Shown here: positions 13,145 to 19,570 of the stretch, in pieces
Layout of the letters: each line of letters opens with the position of its first letter
How positions within the stretch are numbered: position 1 is the stretch's first letter
Assembly: GCA_025966335.1 (NCBI GenBank)
Contig: JAICRS010000017.1
Span: 1 to 21,639 of the forward strand
Length of the DNA: 21,639 bases
Direction of reading: 5' to 3'
Source of the DNA: Nocardioidaceae bacterium
Lineage (GTDB): Bacteria; Actinomycetota; Actinomycetes; Propionibacteriales; Nocardioidaceae
Notes under the pieces: model-generated
What the model was told of the DNA's origin: nothing
Seen by the model: only the letters and a program-made list of their open reading frames with translations
Databases searched by the model: none
Position numbers and translations under genes: made by a program

Positions 13145-14839
13145 ATGACGGATCTCTCCGAGGACACCCCGACCACTGCCGGCGAGCAGGCCGACACCGA
13201 CGGCCACGGCGGCCAGCACGCCGTGGCCGTCGCCGCTGCACACGGGGTGGACACGATGTTCACCCTGTCCGGCGCGCACGTGTTCCCGATGTACGACGGC
13301 GCGGTGAAGGCGGAACCGCCGATGCGCCTGCTCGACGTCCGGCACGAGCAGACGGCGGTGTTCGCGGCCGAGGCGATGGGCAAGCTGACCCGGGTGCCGG
13401 GCCTCGCGGTCCTCACCGCCGGGCCGGGCGTCACCAACGGCGTCAGCGCGATCACCCAGGCCCGGTTCAGCGGGTCGCCGCTGGTCGTGGTCGGTGGTCG
13501 TGCCCCGGCCGGCCGCTGGGGAACCGGCAGCCTCCAGGAGTTCGACCACCCGCCGCTGCTCGCGCCGGTGACCAAGCTCGCCCGCACCGTGCACCACGTC
13601 GCCGACATCGCCTCCTCGGTCGACGAGGCGTTCACCGTGGCCGGCTCCTCGCACCGCGGCCCGACGTTCCTCGACGTCCCGATGGACCAGTTCTTCGACC
13701 GGGCATCGGTGGAGCGACCGACCGTCGGCGCGCGGCGGACGGTCGAGCCGGACCCGGACGCGCTCACCGAGATCGCCGCGCTGCTGGCGCAGGCCCAGCG
13801 ACCCGTGCTGATCCTGGGCACCGACGTCTGGGCCGACGGCGCCGAGGATGCGGCGCTGCGCTTCGCGGAGGCGGCCGGCATCCCCACCGTCACCAACGGG
13901 ATGGGCCGCGGCGTGGTCCCCGGCGGGCACCCGCTGCTGGTCACCAAGGCGCGGGGCACCGCCCTGGGCACCTGCGACCTGGCGATCGTGGTCGGCACCC
14001 CGCTCGACTTCCGGCTCGGCTACGGCATCTTCGGCGGCAAGGACGGTGCGCCGCCGGCGAAGGTGGTGCACCTGGCCGACTCCGAGGGACAGGTGTCCGG
14101 GCACGCCGAGCTGGCCGCTTCGACGTACGGCGACCTCACGCTGGTGATCGACGGGCTGCACGCCGCGCTCGAGCAGCAGCTGCGCAAGCCGGACTGGTCG
14201 GCGTGGGTCACCGAGCTGCAAGCGACGGTGGCCGCCGCGGTCGAGCGCGACCGGGCACTGCTCTCGGCCGAGGCCGACCCGATCCACCCCGCACGGATCT
14301 ACGGCGAGCTGCTGCCGCGCCTGGCCGAGGACGCGGTGGTGATCGGCGACGGCGGCGACTTCGTCAGCTTCGCCGGCAAGTACGTCGAGCCGAAGCGGCC
14401 CGGCGGCTGGCTCGACCCGGGGCCGTTCGGCTGTCTCGGCGCGGGTCTCGGCTCGGCGATCGCAGCACGGCTGGCCCGCCCTTCCTCCCAGGTGGTCCTG
14501 CTGCTCGGGGACGGTGCGGCCGGCATGTCGTTGATGGACGTGGACACGCTGGTCCGGCACAACCTGCCGGTGGTGATGGTGTGCGGCAACAACTCCGCAT
14601 GGGGGCTGGAGAAGCAGCCGATGCAGATGCTCTACGGCTACGACGTGGTGGCCGACCTCGCGCCGCAGACCCGCTACGACCAGGTGGTGACCGCGCTCGG
14701 CGGCGGCGGCGAGACCGTCACCGACCCGACCCGGATCGGTGCCGCGCTGGACCGGGCGTTCGCCGCGAACGTGCCCTACCTGGTCAACGTGATCACCGAC
14801 GTGAACGCGGCCTACCCGCGCAACACCTTCGGCGTGTGA
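13145..14839 (+). CDS. ThDP-dependent acetolactate synthase-like enzyme (IlvG-like)
   Basis: A 564-residue protein of the acetolactate synthase/benzoylformate decarboxylase superfamily with three domains. The N-terminal pyrimidine domain includes MFTLSGAHVFPMYDG (38-52), the catalytic Glu68 in RHEQTA and LTAGPGVTNGVSA. The middle domain includes RPVLILGTDVW. The C-terminal ThDP domain carries the GDG...NN motif: LLLGDGAAGMS near residue 455, ending in CGNNSAWGLEK. It resembles the single-subunit IlvG-type proteins of mycobacteria rather than IlvB, and no regulatory subunit gene is adjacent, so a role in branched-chain amino acid synthesis is uncertain. Another 2-oxo acid or acyl-CoA substrate is possible. 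It follows mctP and overlaps the GNAT gene by 1 nt. The start lacks a Shine-Dalgarno; the leader may be absent. Confidence 0.88.
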   Translation: MTDLSEDTPTTAGEQADTDGHGGQHAVAVAAAHGVDTMFTLSGAHVFPMYDGAVKAEPPMRLLDVRHEQTAVFAAEAMGKLTRVPGLAVLTAGPGVTNGVSAITQARFSGSPLVVVGGRAPAGRWGTGSLQEFDHPPLLAPVTKLARTVHHVADIASSVDEAFTVAGSSHRGPTFLDVPMDQFFDRASVERPTVGARRTVEPDPDALTEIAALLAQAQRPVLILGTDVWADGAEDAALRFAEAAGIPTVTNGMGRGVVPGGHPLLVTKARGTALGTCDLAIVVGTPLDFRLGYGIFGGKDGAPPAKVVHLADSEGQVSGHAELAASTYGDLTLVIDGLHAALEQQLRKPDWSAWVTELQATVAAAVERDRALLSAEADPIHPARIYGELLPRLAEDAVVIGDGGDFVSFAGKYVEPKRPGGWLDPGPFGCLGAGLGSAIAARLARPSSQVVLLLGDGAAGMSLMDVDTLVRHNLPVVMVCGNNSAWGLEKQPMQMLYGYDVVADLAPQTRYDQVVTALGGGGETVTDPTRIGAALDRAFAANVPYLVNVITDVNAAYPRNTFGV

Positions 14840-15330
14840 TGGCGCTGACGGTACGCCGGCCGACGGAGGCCGAGCTCGACGCGGTCGGCCGGATCACCGT
14901 GGAGGCCTACCGCGACGACGGCCTGATCGACGCCGGCGACGACTACCTGACCGAGCTCGCCGACGCCGCCCGACGGCACCGCGAGGCAGAGGTCTGGGTC
15001 GCCGTCGACGGCGAGGAGGTGCTCGGCTCGGTCACGTTCTGCCGGCCGGGCACGCCGTTCGCCGAGCTCGCCCGCGACAACGAGGGCGAGTTCCGGATGC
15101 TGGCCGTTGCCCGAGCCGCGCGGCGCCGCGGTGTGGCCGAGGCCCTGGTGGCCCGCTGCGTCGACCGGTCGCGCGAGCTCGGCCACGACGCGGTGGTGAT
15201 CTGCAGCATGCGGGAGATGAGCACCGCGCACCGTCTCTACGAACGGCTCGGCTTCCGACGGCTTCCCGAACGGGACTGGTCACCGGTGCCCGGGATCGAG
15301 CTGCTCGGGTTCATGCTGCCGCTGCGCTGA
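14839..15330 (+). CDS. GNAT family N-acetyltransferase
   Basis: A 163-residue acyl-CoA-dependent acetyltransferase. The acetyl-CoA-binding motif A is seen in FRMLAVARAARRRGVAEAL (85-103), where R-R-x-G-V-A forms the pyrophosphate loop. The C-terminal motif B is YERLGF (134-139). The N-terminal strand-helix (TVRRPTEAELDAVGRI) is also typical. ATG 14839 overlaps the stop codon of the ThDP enzyme gene (TGATG), so translation is coupled and the two are in one unit. It ends 2 nt before the convergent thioesterase gene. The acceptor substrate is unknown. A much longer open frame runs through the whole upstream region in this frame but is an artefact of high GC. Confidence 0.92.
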   Translation: MALTVRRPTEAELDAVGRITVEAYRDDGLIDAGDDYLTELADAARRHREAEVWVAVDGEEVLGSVTFCRPGTPFAELARDNEGEFRMLAVARAARRRGVAEALVARCVDRSRELGHDAVVICSMREMSTAHRLYERLGFRRLPERDWSPVPGIELLGFMLPLR

Positions 15331-15332
15331 GG

Positions 15333-15713
15333 TCAGCCGCCGGCCCGGGCCAGGAACCGCTCGCCGTCCACGACGACCCGGGTCACCTCGCCGTGCCCGA
15401 TCACCTTGCCGTCGTCGGTGTGCTCGGCCACCACCTCGAAGCGGACGAGCCGCCCGTCGACGTACACCACGTCCGCCCGCACCGACACCGTGCGGCCGAC
15501 GGGGCTGGCGACGAGGTGCTCGAGGCTGACCCGGGTGCCCACGCTCGTCTGCCCCGGCGACAAGAAGCCCTCGACGGCGCGGCAGGTCGCCGCCTCGCAC
15601 CACGCCAGCAGCCGCGGCGTGCCGAGCACCGGAAGCGCGCCGGAGCCGACCGCCGCAGCGGTGTCCTGGTCGGTGACGGTGAACTCGATCGTCGCGCTCT
15701 GCCCCTTCTCCAT
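15333..15713 (-). CDS. Hotdog-fold thioesterase, FlK-like
   Basis: A 126-residue acyl-CoA thioesterase of the hotdog fold. It resembles the fluoroacetyl-CoA thioesterase FlK subfamily: SGALPVLGTPRLLAWCEAA (24-42) with candidate catalytic Glu40, then GQTSVGTRVSLEHLVASPVG (54-73) with Thr60 and His66, and a C-terminal VDGERFLARA. FlK relatives are widespread in actinobacteria, and most probably hydrolyse ordinary short acyl-CoA esters, so the true substrate is unknown. ATG 15713 fits the family N-terminus; another ATG three codons upstream (15722) is equally possible because neither has a clear Shine-Dalgarno. It is divergent from bL37 and convergent with the GNAT gene. Confidence 0.88.
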   Translation of the reverse strand: MEKGQSATIEFTVTDQDTAAAVGSGALPVLGTPRLLAWCEAATCRAVEGFLSPGQTSVGTRVSLEHLVASPVGRTVSVRADVVYVDGRLVRFEVVAEHTDDGKVIGHGEVTRVVVDGERFLARAGG

Positions 15714-15756
15714 GGCGGCCATCCAACCACGGGCGGCACCGGACCCGGGTCCTCGA

Positions 15757-15786
15757 TTGGTGCCACCGGGGGGAACCTGAGAGAAT
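15757..15786 (+). promoter_or_regulatory. Candidate promoter of the bL37 gene
   Basis: TTGGTG (15757-15762) and GAGAAT (15781-15786) are separated by 18 bp and could be -35 and -10 elements about 60 nt before the start codon. The match is only moderate. Confidence 0.35.
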
Positions 15787-15846
15787 GGAGGTGCCCCGAG
15801 CCGAACCGGCCGGGGCGGTTCATTGATCGGCGTTGAGGAGGACACC

Positions 15847-15921
15847 ATGGGTAAGACCGGCCGCAAGCGCCGCGCCCGCAAGAAGAAGGCAGCCAACCAC
15901 GGTAAGCGCCCCAACGCCTGA
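15847..15921 (+). CDS. Ribosomal protein bL37 (24 aa)
   Basis: A 24-residue, extremely basic peptide beginning MGKTGRKRRARKKKAAN and ending HGKRPNA. I recognise it as bL37, the small actinobacterial 50S protein first seen in Mycobacterium smegmatis ribosome structures; the HGKRPNA tail is invariant as far as I recall. A strong Shine-Dalgarno (GAGGAGGA, about 15835-15842) lies just upstream of ATG 15847. A long hairpin terminator follows. The gene stands alone between the divergent thioesterase gene and the convergent rsrA. It is far below normal gene-calling length and is easy to overlook. Confidence 0.88.
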   Translation: MGKTGRKRRARKKKAANHGKRPNA

Positions 15922-15956
15922 CCCAGGCGTTTCTTGCGCGCATCGCGCAGATGAGG

Positions 15957-15988
15957 AAGACCCCGGCCGTCTCACGGCACGGGGTCTT
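15957..15988. terminator. Bidirectional terminator between bL37 and rsrA
   Basis: AAGACCCCG (15957-15965) pairs with CGGGGTCTT (15980-15988), and inside it GCCGT (15966-15970) pairs with ACGGC (15974-15978) around a CTC loop with one bulged A. Plus-strand read-out continues TCACGTTCT, and on the minus strand the stem begins with a short run of A and T pairs. It sits between convergent bL37 and rsrA and could serve both. Confidence 0.8.
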
Positions 15989-15996
15989 TCACGTTC

Positions 15997-16284
15997 TCAG
16001 TCGGTCTCGGTGACGATCCGGGTCTCGGTGATCTCGACCTGGACCTGCCGGATCCGCAGCAGCACCTTGTCCCGCAGGCTCTCCGGTGCGTGCTCGGCGC
16101 AGGAGCGGGCGACCAGCGACTTCACGGTGCGTTCGAGGTCGTACTTCTCCAGGCACGGCCAGCACTCGTCGAGGTGCTGCTCGATCTCGCTCTTGTCCGC
16201 GGTGTGGATCTCGTTGTCGATGAACTCGAACATCCGCTCGAGGACCTCGGAGCAGTCCTTGTCGTGCGGCTTGCCGCAGCTCAT
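15997..16284 (-). CDS. rsrA: Zinc-binding anti-sigma factor RsrA (mycothiol-system anti-sigma)
   Basis: A 95-residue zinc-associated anti-sigma (ZAS) protein. The zinc and redox ligands fall at Cys11, His37, Cys41 and Cys44 in QHLDECWPCLEKY, the same positions as in Streptomyces RsrA. In that protein disulphide stress oxidises the thiols, releases zinc and frees SigR, and the sequence supports the same switch here. The C-terminal half is a charged helix (LRDKVLLRIRQVQVEITETR). The ATG overlaps the sigR stop codon by 4 nt (ATGA at 16284-16281), so sigma and anti-sigma are made together. The bidirectional hairpin at 15957-15988 ends the unit. This is the classic sigR-rsrA pair. Confidence 0.94.
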   Translation of the reverse strand: MSCGKPHDKDCSEVLERMFEFIDNEIHTADKSEIEQHLDECWPCLEKYDLERTVKSLVARSCAEHAPESLRDKVLLRIRQVQVEITETRIVTETD

Positions 16285-16928
16285 GACTTCCCTCCCTTGC
16301 CGTCCGGACCGGTCGACGCCGGGGTCAGACCGCGGTCGCGCACGTAGTCCTCGAGCATCTCGCGCAACTGCCGCCGGCCACGGTGCAGTCGCGACATCAC
16401 GGTCCCGATCGGTGTGTCCATGATTTCAGCGATCTCTTTGTACGGAAAGCCCTCGACGTCGGCGAGGTACACGGCGAGGCGGAAGTCCTCCGGCAGCTTT
16501 TGAAGGGCGTCCTTGACGTCGCTGTCCGGGAGCCGCTCGAGCGCCTCCATCTCGGCCGACTTCAACCCCGACGAGGTGTGGGACTCCGCCCGGTGCAGCT
16601 GCCAGTCCTCGATCTCCTCCGTCATCGACTGCTGCGGCTGCCGCTGCTTCTTGCGATAGGAGTTGATGAAGGTGTTGGTCAGGATGCGGTAGAGCCACGC
16701 CTTGAGGTTCGTGCCCTGCTTGAACTGGTGGAAGGCCGCGAACGCCTTGGCGAAGGTCTCCTGGACCAGGTCCTCGGCATCCTGCGGGTTGCGGGTCATG
16801 CGCATCGCCGCGGAGTAGAGCTGGTCGAGGTAGGGCATCGCGTCGCGTTCGAAGCGCGCCGACCGCTGCTCATCAGTCTCCGGGGCCTCGGCGGCCTCCG
16901 GATCCGGGGTGGGGGCTGAGTCAGTCAT
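16281..16928 (-). CDS. sigR: ECF sigma factor SigR/SigH (thiol-oxidative stress), short form
   Basis: A 215-residue ECF sigma factor of the SigR (Streptomyces)/SigH (mycobacteria) group. It drives the thiol-oxidative stress regulon, including thioredoxin and mycothiol genes, when RsrA lets go. Region 2 covers about 30-98 (AEDLVQETFAKAFAAFHQF, then NLKAWLYRILTNTFINSYRK). Region 4 covers about 135-195, with VEGFPYKEIAEIMDTPIGTV and MSRLHRGRRQLRE. I give ATG 16928 as start because it matches the family length, though its Shine-Dalgarno is weak. The same frame is open upstream to GTG 17027, which has a better ribosome-binding site and a SigR-type promoter, so a 248-residue form is very likely also made. 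It overlaps rsrA by 4 nt. The full set of sigma motifs is intact. Confidence 0.93.
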   Translation of the reverse strand: MTDSAPTPDPEAAEAPETDEQRSARFERDAMPYLDQLYSAAMRMTRNPQDAEDLVQETFAKAFAAFHQFKQGTNLKAWLYRILTNTFINSYRKKQRQPQQSMTEEIEDWQLHRAESHTSSGLKSAEMEALERLPDSDVKDALQKLPEDFRLAVYLADVEGFPYKEIAEIMDTPIGTVMSRLHRGRRQLREMLEDYVRDRGLTPASTGPDGKGGKS

Positions 16929-17027
16929 TGCAGCCCAGCCTACCGGGGTGCCCGGCGGCGTCGCGAAGTACGACGGGGCGGGGCACCGGACCGAGTCATC
17001 GGGACGGCACGGGATCGTTCCGAGCAC
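16929..17027 (-). other. sigR: In-frame N-terminal extension of sigR (long isoform, 33 codons)
   Basis: GTG 17027 opens 33 further codons in frame with sigR, giving a 248-residue product. The extension begins MLGTIPCRPDDSVRCPAP and contains two cysteines. It is rich in Pro, Gly and Ala, so probably disordered. Streptomyces coelicolor makes a comparable long, proteolytically unstable SigR' from an upstream start; the analogy is an inference. Confidence 0.65.
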
Positions 17028-17034
17028 GCGCTCT

Positions 17035-17041
17035 CCTCCTC
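17035..17041 (-). promoter_or_regulatory. Strong ribosome-binding site for the long SigR isoform
   Basis: On the minus strand GAGGAGG lies 7 nt upstream of GTG 17027, an ideal spacing. By contrast the internal ATG 16928 has only weak purine runs before it. Confidence 0.75.
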
Positions 17042-17070
17042 AGTGCTACTCCAGGGGTCTCGTGAGCGAC

Positions 17071-17096
17071 AACACCTCATAGGTCGGTTCGATTCC
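17071..17096 (-). promoter_or_regulatory. SigR-type autoregulatory promoter of sigR
   Basis: On the minus strand GGAAT (17096-17092) is followed after exactly 18 nt by GTT (17073-17071), a full match to the known SigR consensus GGAAT-N18/19-GTT. The -35 is preceded by an extra G (GGGAAT). It would start transcription around 17062-17066 and give a leader of about 36 nt before GTG 17027. The -35 lies inside the last codons of the upstream hydrolase gene. Confidence 0.85.
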
Positions 17097-17724
17097 CGAC
17101 CACGTCCCGGACGATCCACTCGAGCGTCGCCTCCACGATGATCCCGAGCGCGTCCTCCTGGGTGATCTCCCCGCGCTTGGGCACCTTGAAGCCGTGGTCG
17201 GCACCGGGGACCACGGCGAGGTCGTGGCCGTCGCGGAACTCCTCTGGTCTGCCGAACGCGTCCTGCTCGCCCTGGATCACCAGCGTGGCCAGGCCTGCCC
17301 CCTCGAGCTCCTCGACCCGCGACTTCTCCGGCTTGCCGGGGGGGTGCAGCGGGAAGGCCAGGGCGAGAACCCCGGACGCGCCGAGCTCCTTCGCACAGCG
17401 AGCGGCCGATCGCGCCCCGGCGCTGCGGCCGCCGACGACCAGCGGGGTGCGCACCCGGAGCTGGTTGGCGGCGGCCACCAGGCAGGCGTCGAGGACCTTG
17501 GGGGCGGGCGCAAGCCGCTTCCCCGCGACCTTCCACGGCTGCTCGAGCCGGACCACGGTGATGCCCTGCCGGGGCAGCGCCTTGGCCAGCGCCTCCAGGT
17601 CCCGCGAGTCGATCCCGCCCCCGGCGCCGTGGTTGAGCAGCAGGGTGGCGACCGGGTGCTTGGAGCGGTCCACGACCAGGCGCGCCTCGCCGTGCGGCGT
17701 CTCGACCGTCCGGACCGTGCTCAT
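17077..17724 (-). CDS. Alpha/beta hydrolase (dienelactone hydrolase/KANL3-Tex30-like)
   Basis: A 215-residue soluble alpha/beta hydrolase. LLLNHGAGGG (28-37) forms the oxyanion-hole region. The nucleophile elbow GGRSAGA carries Ser101, QGEQDAFG holds the acid (Asp155), and PGADHGFKVP holds His177, so the triad is complete. This pattern fits the small COG3571 group (KANL3/Tex30-like), whose substrates are unknown. The start ATG 17724 overlaps the stop of the SRAP gene by 4 nt (ATGA), so the two are coupled. The last codons contain the -35 element of the sigR promoter, which may limit changes at this C-terminus (VVGNRTDL). The unit probably reads through into sigR, giving stress-independent expression as well; this is inference. 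Confidence 0.9.
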   Translation of the reverse strand: MSTVRTVETPHGEARLVVDRSKHPVATLLLNHGAGGGIDSRDLEALAKALPRQGITVVRLEQPWKVAGKRLAPAPKVLDACLVAAANQLRVRTPLVVGGRSAGARSAARCAKELGASGVLALAFPLHPPGKPEKSRVEELEGAGLATLVIQGEQDAFGRPEEFRDGHDLAVVPGADHGFKVPKRGEITQEDALGIIVEATLEWIVRDVVGNRTDL

Positions 17725-18479
17725 GCCGGGTCCGGCGGCTCGGTGTCGAGCGGCTCGACAAGGTCGGGCCCGTTGTTCCGCACGTTGTTGACCTCGGTGG
17801 AGACCGGGTGCGCCTGCAGCCGACCGGGCGCCGCCGGCACCAGCAGGGACAGGAGGTCCTCGGGGTCGGACACGGTCGGATCGAGCCACGCGCCGTACCG
17901 CTCCGGCTCGACCAGCAACGGCATCCGGTCGTGGATGTGCCCGAGGTCGTCCTCGGCCGAGGTGGTCAGCACGGTGCACGTCCACCGGAACCGGTGCGGG
18001 TCGTCGTCGTCGCGGGTCGGGTCGCGCCAGATCTCGTAGAGGCCGGCCATCGCCATCACCCCGCCGTCGGCCGGGTGGATGAAGAAGGGTTGCTTGAGCG
18101 GCTTGCCGGCCTTGGTCTTCTGCGAGGTGGTGTACCACTCGTAGTAGCCATCAGCCGGAAGCAGGCAGCGTCGTACGGCGAACGCCTTCTTGTAGGCGGG
18201 CTTCTCGGCGACCGTCTCCATCCGCGCGTTGATCATCCGGTTCCCGATGGAGGGATCCTTGGCCCACGACGGCACCAGTCCCCAGTTCAGGACCCGCAGC
18301 TGCCGCTGCGGCGGGCGCTCCTTCTCCTTCGAGGGCGGCCGCTCGACAACGGCGTACACCTCTTTGGTGGGCGCCACGTTGTAGTCCGGCGCCAGCGTCT
18401 CCTTGACCTCGTTGCTGTCGATCTCGAACTCCTCGACGAGGTCCTCGGGACGACGGCTGGAGGCGTAGCGACCACACAT
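17721..18479 (-). CDS. SOS response-associated peptidase (SRAP, YedK/HMCES family)
   Basis: A 252-residue SRAP protein that covalently caps abasic sites in single-stranded DNA. Cys2 of MCGRY forms the thiazolidine link after Met1 is removed. Other active-site residues are visible: Asn34 in YNVAPT, Asn85 in INARMET, Glu114 in GYYEW and His183 in IHDRMP, matching the C2/N75/E105/H160 set of E. coli YedK. LNWGLVPSWAK and FAVRRCLLPADGYYEW are typical. ATG 18479 is fixed by the need for Cys at position 2, so longer upstream starts are wrong. The gene is coupled to the alpha/beta hydrolase gene and lies upstream of sigR-rsrA, which puts DNA-damage protection next to thiol-stress control. I saw no SOS box with confidence. 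Confidence 0.95.
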   Translation of the reverse strand: MCGRYASSRRPEDLVEEFEIDSNEVKETLAPDYNVAPTKEVYAVVERPPSKEKERPPQRQLRVLNWGLVPSWAKDPSIGNRMINARMETVAEKPAYKKAFAVRRCLLPADGYYEWYTTSQKTKAGKPLKQPFFIHPADGGVMAMAGLYEIWRDPTRDDDDPHRFRWTCTVLTTSAEDDLGHIHDRMPLLVEPERYGAWLDPTVSDPEDLLSLLVPAAPGRLQAHPVSTEVNNVRNNGPDLVEPLDTEPPDPA

Positions 18480-18512
18480 AAGGGCCAGGCTAGTGCCGGT
18501 GCGGGAGTTCGT

Positions 18513-18560
18513 GCCCGCTGATCCCCACGGCACCCCCGTGGTCGGTGGGAATCAGCGGGC
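18513..18560 (-). terminator. Long hairpin at the 3' end of the GGDEF-like gene
   Basis: The arms 18513-18528 and 18545-18560 (starting GCCCGCTGAT) are 16-bp reverse complements with one mismatch, around a 16-nt loop. The right arm overlaps the stop codon of the minus-strand gene. No U-run follows on either strand, so it may act as a Rho-independent stop without a tail, as an RNA 3'-end stabiliser, or as a binding site near the SRAP promoter. Confidence 0.55.
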
Positions 18561-19304
18561 AAGCTCGTCGAGCAGCCGGGTGGCCGAGTCGGCCGCCGCG
18601 GGCAGCCCCTCGATCCACACCCGCACCTCGGTCGCACCGAGCTCGAGGTCGCGGATCACCTCGCGGAGCATCGCGACGGAGATGCCCAGGTCGATCTGGC
18701 GGGGCGCGATGGTCACCGCCCGGTTCAGGCCGAGGCGGCCGATCGTCTCGCCGCCGGAGAACACCGTCCGGATCGCCTCGGTCAGCTGCACCAGGCGGAG
18801 CGCCCGAGTGAAGTGCTGGTCGGTGGAGTCGGTGACGCTCGTGAAGCACATCTCCACCAGGACCAGGGCATGGCTGGCCCGCACCGAGATCCCGCTCTGC
18901 TCCGCCTCGCGGTAGAGCTCGTCGAGCCGGGTGCGCACGTGCGCCAGGCTGGCCAGCCCGGTGAGCGGGTCCTCGCAGGACAGCTGGTGCAGGTACTCCA
19001 GCGTCGCCTCGCTCCAGGCAACCGACAGCGCCTCTGCGGACCGGAAGTCCGGGGTGGTCCCGTTCACCAGCGCGAAGGTCGCGCGCAGCCCGTGCAGTGC
19101 CTCTCCCAGGGCGGCACCGTCTCGGGCTACGTCGCGACCGACCACGGTGCACGCCGCGATGGTGTCGGCATCAGACGCCAGGGCCTCCCCCACCGCCTCG
19201 AAGCGCATCGGCAGTGCTCGCCGGATCGCCTCGGGCAGCTCCCGCCCTGGTGCCTGTTCCTCCACCGTGGACCGACGCCGAATGAACGGCGTGAAGATCG
19301 CCAT
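18552..19304 (-). CDS. GGDEF-like protein with a degenerate active site
   Basis: A 250-residue soluble protein. The N-terminal 100 residues are helical with no recognised sensor. The C-terminal half starts like a diguanylate cyclase domain: CEDPLTGLASLAHVRTRLDEL (from 110), the DPLTGLxxxxxxxxRL signature. Where the catalytic RxGGDEF loop should be, it has RLGLNRAVTIAP (190-201), so the Gly-Gly-Asp-Glu-Phe residues are lost. Cyclic-di-GMP synthesis is therefore unlikely; a nucleotide-sensing or purely structural role is possible. ATG 19304 and GTG 19307 are adjacent, both served by GGAGGTGA; ATG is listed. It is divergent from the membrane-anchored ECF sigma factor gene, and its 3' end lies in a large hairpin. 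Confidence 0.75.
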   Translation of the reverse strand: MAIFTPFIRRRSTVEEQAPGRELPEAIRRALPMRFEAVGEALASDADTIAACTVVGRDVARDGAALGEALHGLRATFALVNGTTPDFRSAEALSVAWSEATLEYLHQLSCEDPLTGLASLAHVRTRLDELYREAEQSGISVRASHALVLVEMCFTSVTDSTDQHFTRALRLVQLTEAIRTVFSGGETIGRLGLNRAVTIAPRQIDLGISVAMLREVIRDLELGATEVRVWIEGLPAAADSATRLLDELAR

Positions 19305-19524
19305 CACCGGTCACCTCCGTCCACGATGGATGTGTCGCCACCACCGGTGCAGCAGCGGCCACCTACGGGGGTGAGACGGGCCGGCGACCGGTCCATGACG
19401 CGATCCTGGACATTTTCTCGCCGTGTGCTCCGTGCGGATGACGCTCCACCTGGCCCCTGTGCATCAAATTTCCGAAAACGCGACAACCGCAAGGCTCGCC
19501 GCGGCTACCTTGTGATAGGTGCCA

Positions 19525-19543
19525 GCGTGACAGGTCGTCACGC
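19525..19543. promoter_or_regulatory. Perfect inverted repeat upstream of the ECF sigma fusion gene
   Basis: GCGTGAC (19525-19531) and GTCACGC (19537-19543) form a 7-bp perfect inverted repeat with a 5-bp spacer, centred about 37 bp before ATG 19571. It lies in the 266-bp divergent region and is the best operator candidate there. Confidence 0.5.
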
Positions 19544-19570
19544 TTGGTCCGGATATGCGTGCACTCCTCA

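Noticed and set aside
11411..15330. Very long open frames (over 1,000 codons) on both strands across the symporter and ThDP genes.
   Set aside because: They run antisense to or out of frame with clearly recognised genes and have low-complexity Arg/Gly/Ala-rich translations typical of high-GC shadow frames.
17013..17024. GGAAC on the minus strand just downstream of GTG 17027 as another SigR -35.
   Set aside because: It deviates from GGAAT and has no GTT at 18-19 nt; the perfect match is at 17071-17096.
17071..17101. Sequence resembling a tRNA T-arm (GGTTCGATTCCC) after CTCATAG, hinting at a tRNA or integration remnant.
   Set aside because: The stem is off by one base, no D-arm, anticodon arm or acceptor stem can be placed, and the bases are fully explained as the opposite strand of the SigR promoter plus hydrolase codons.
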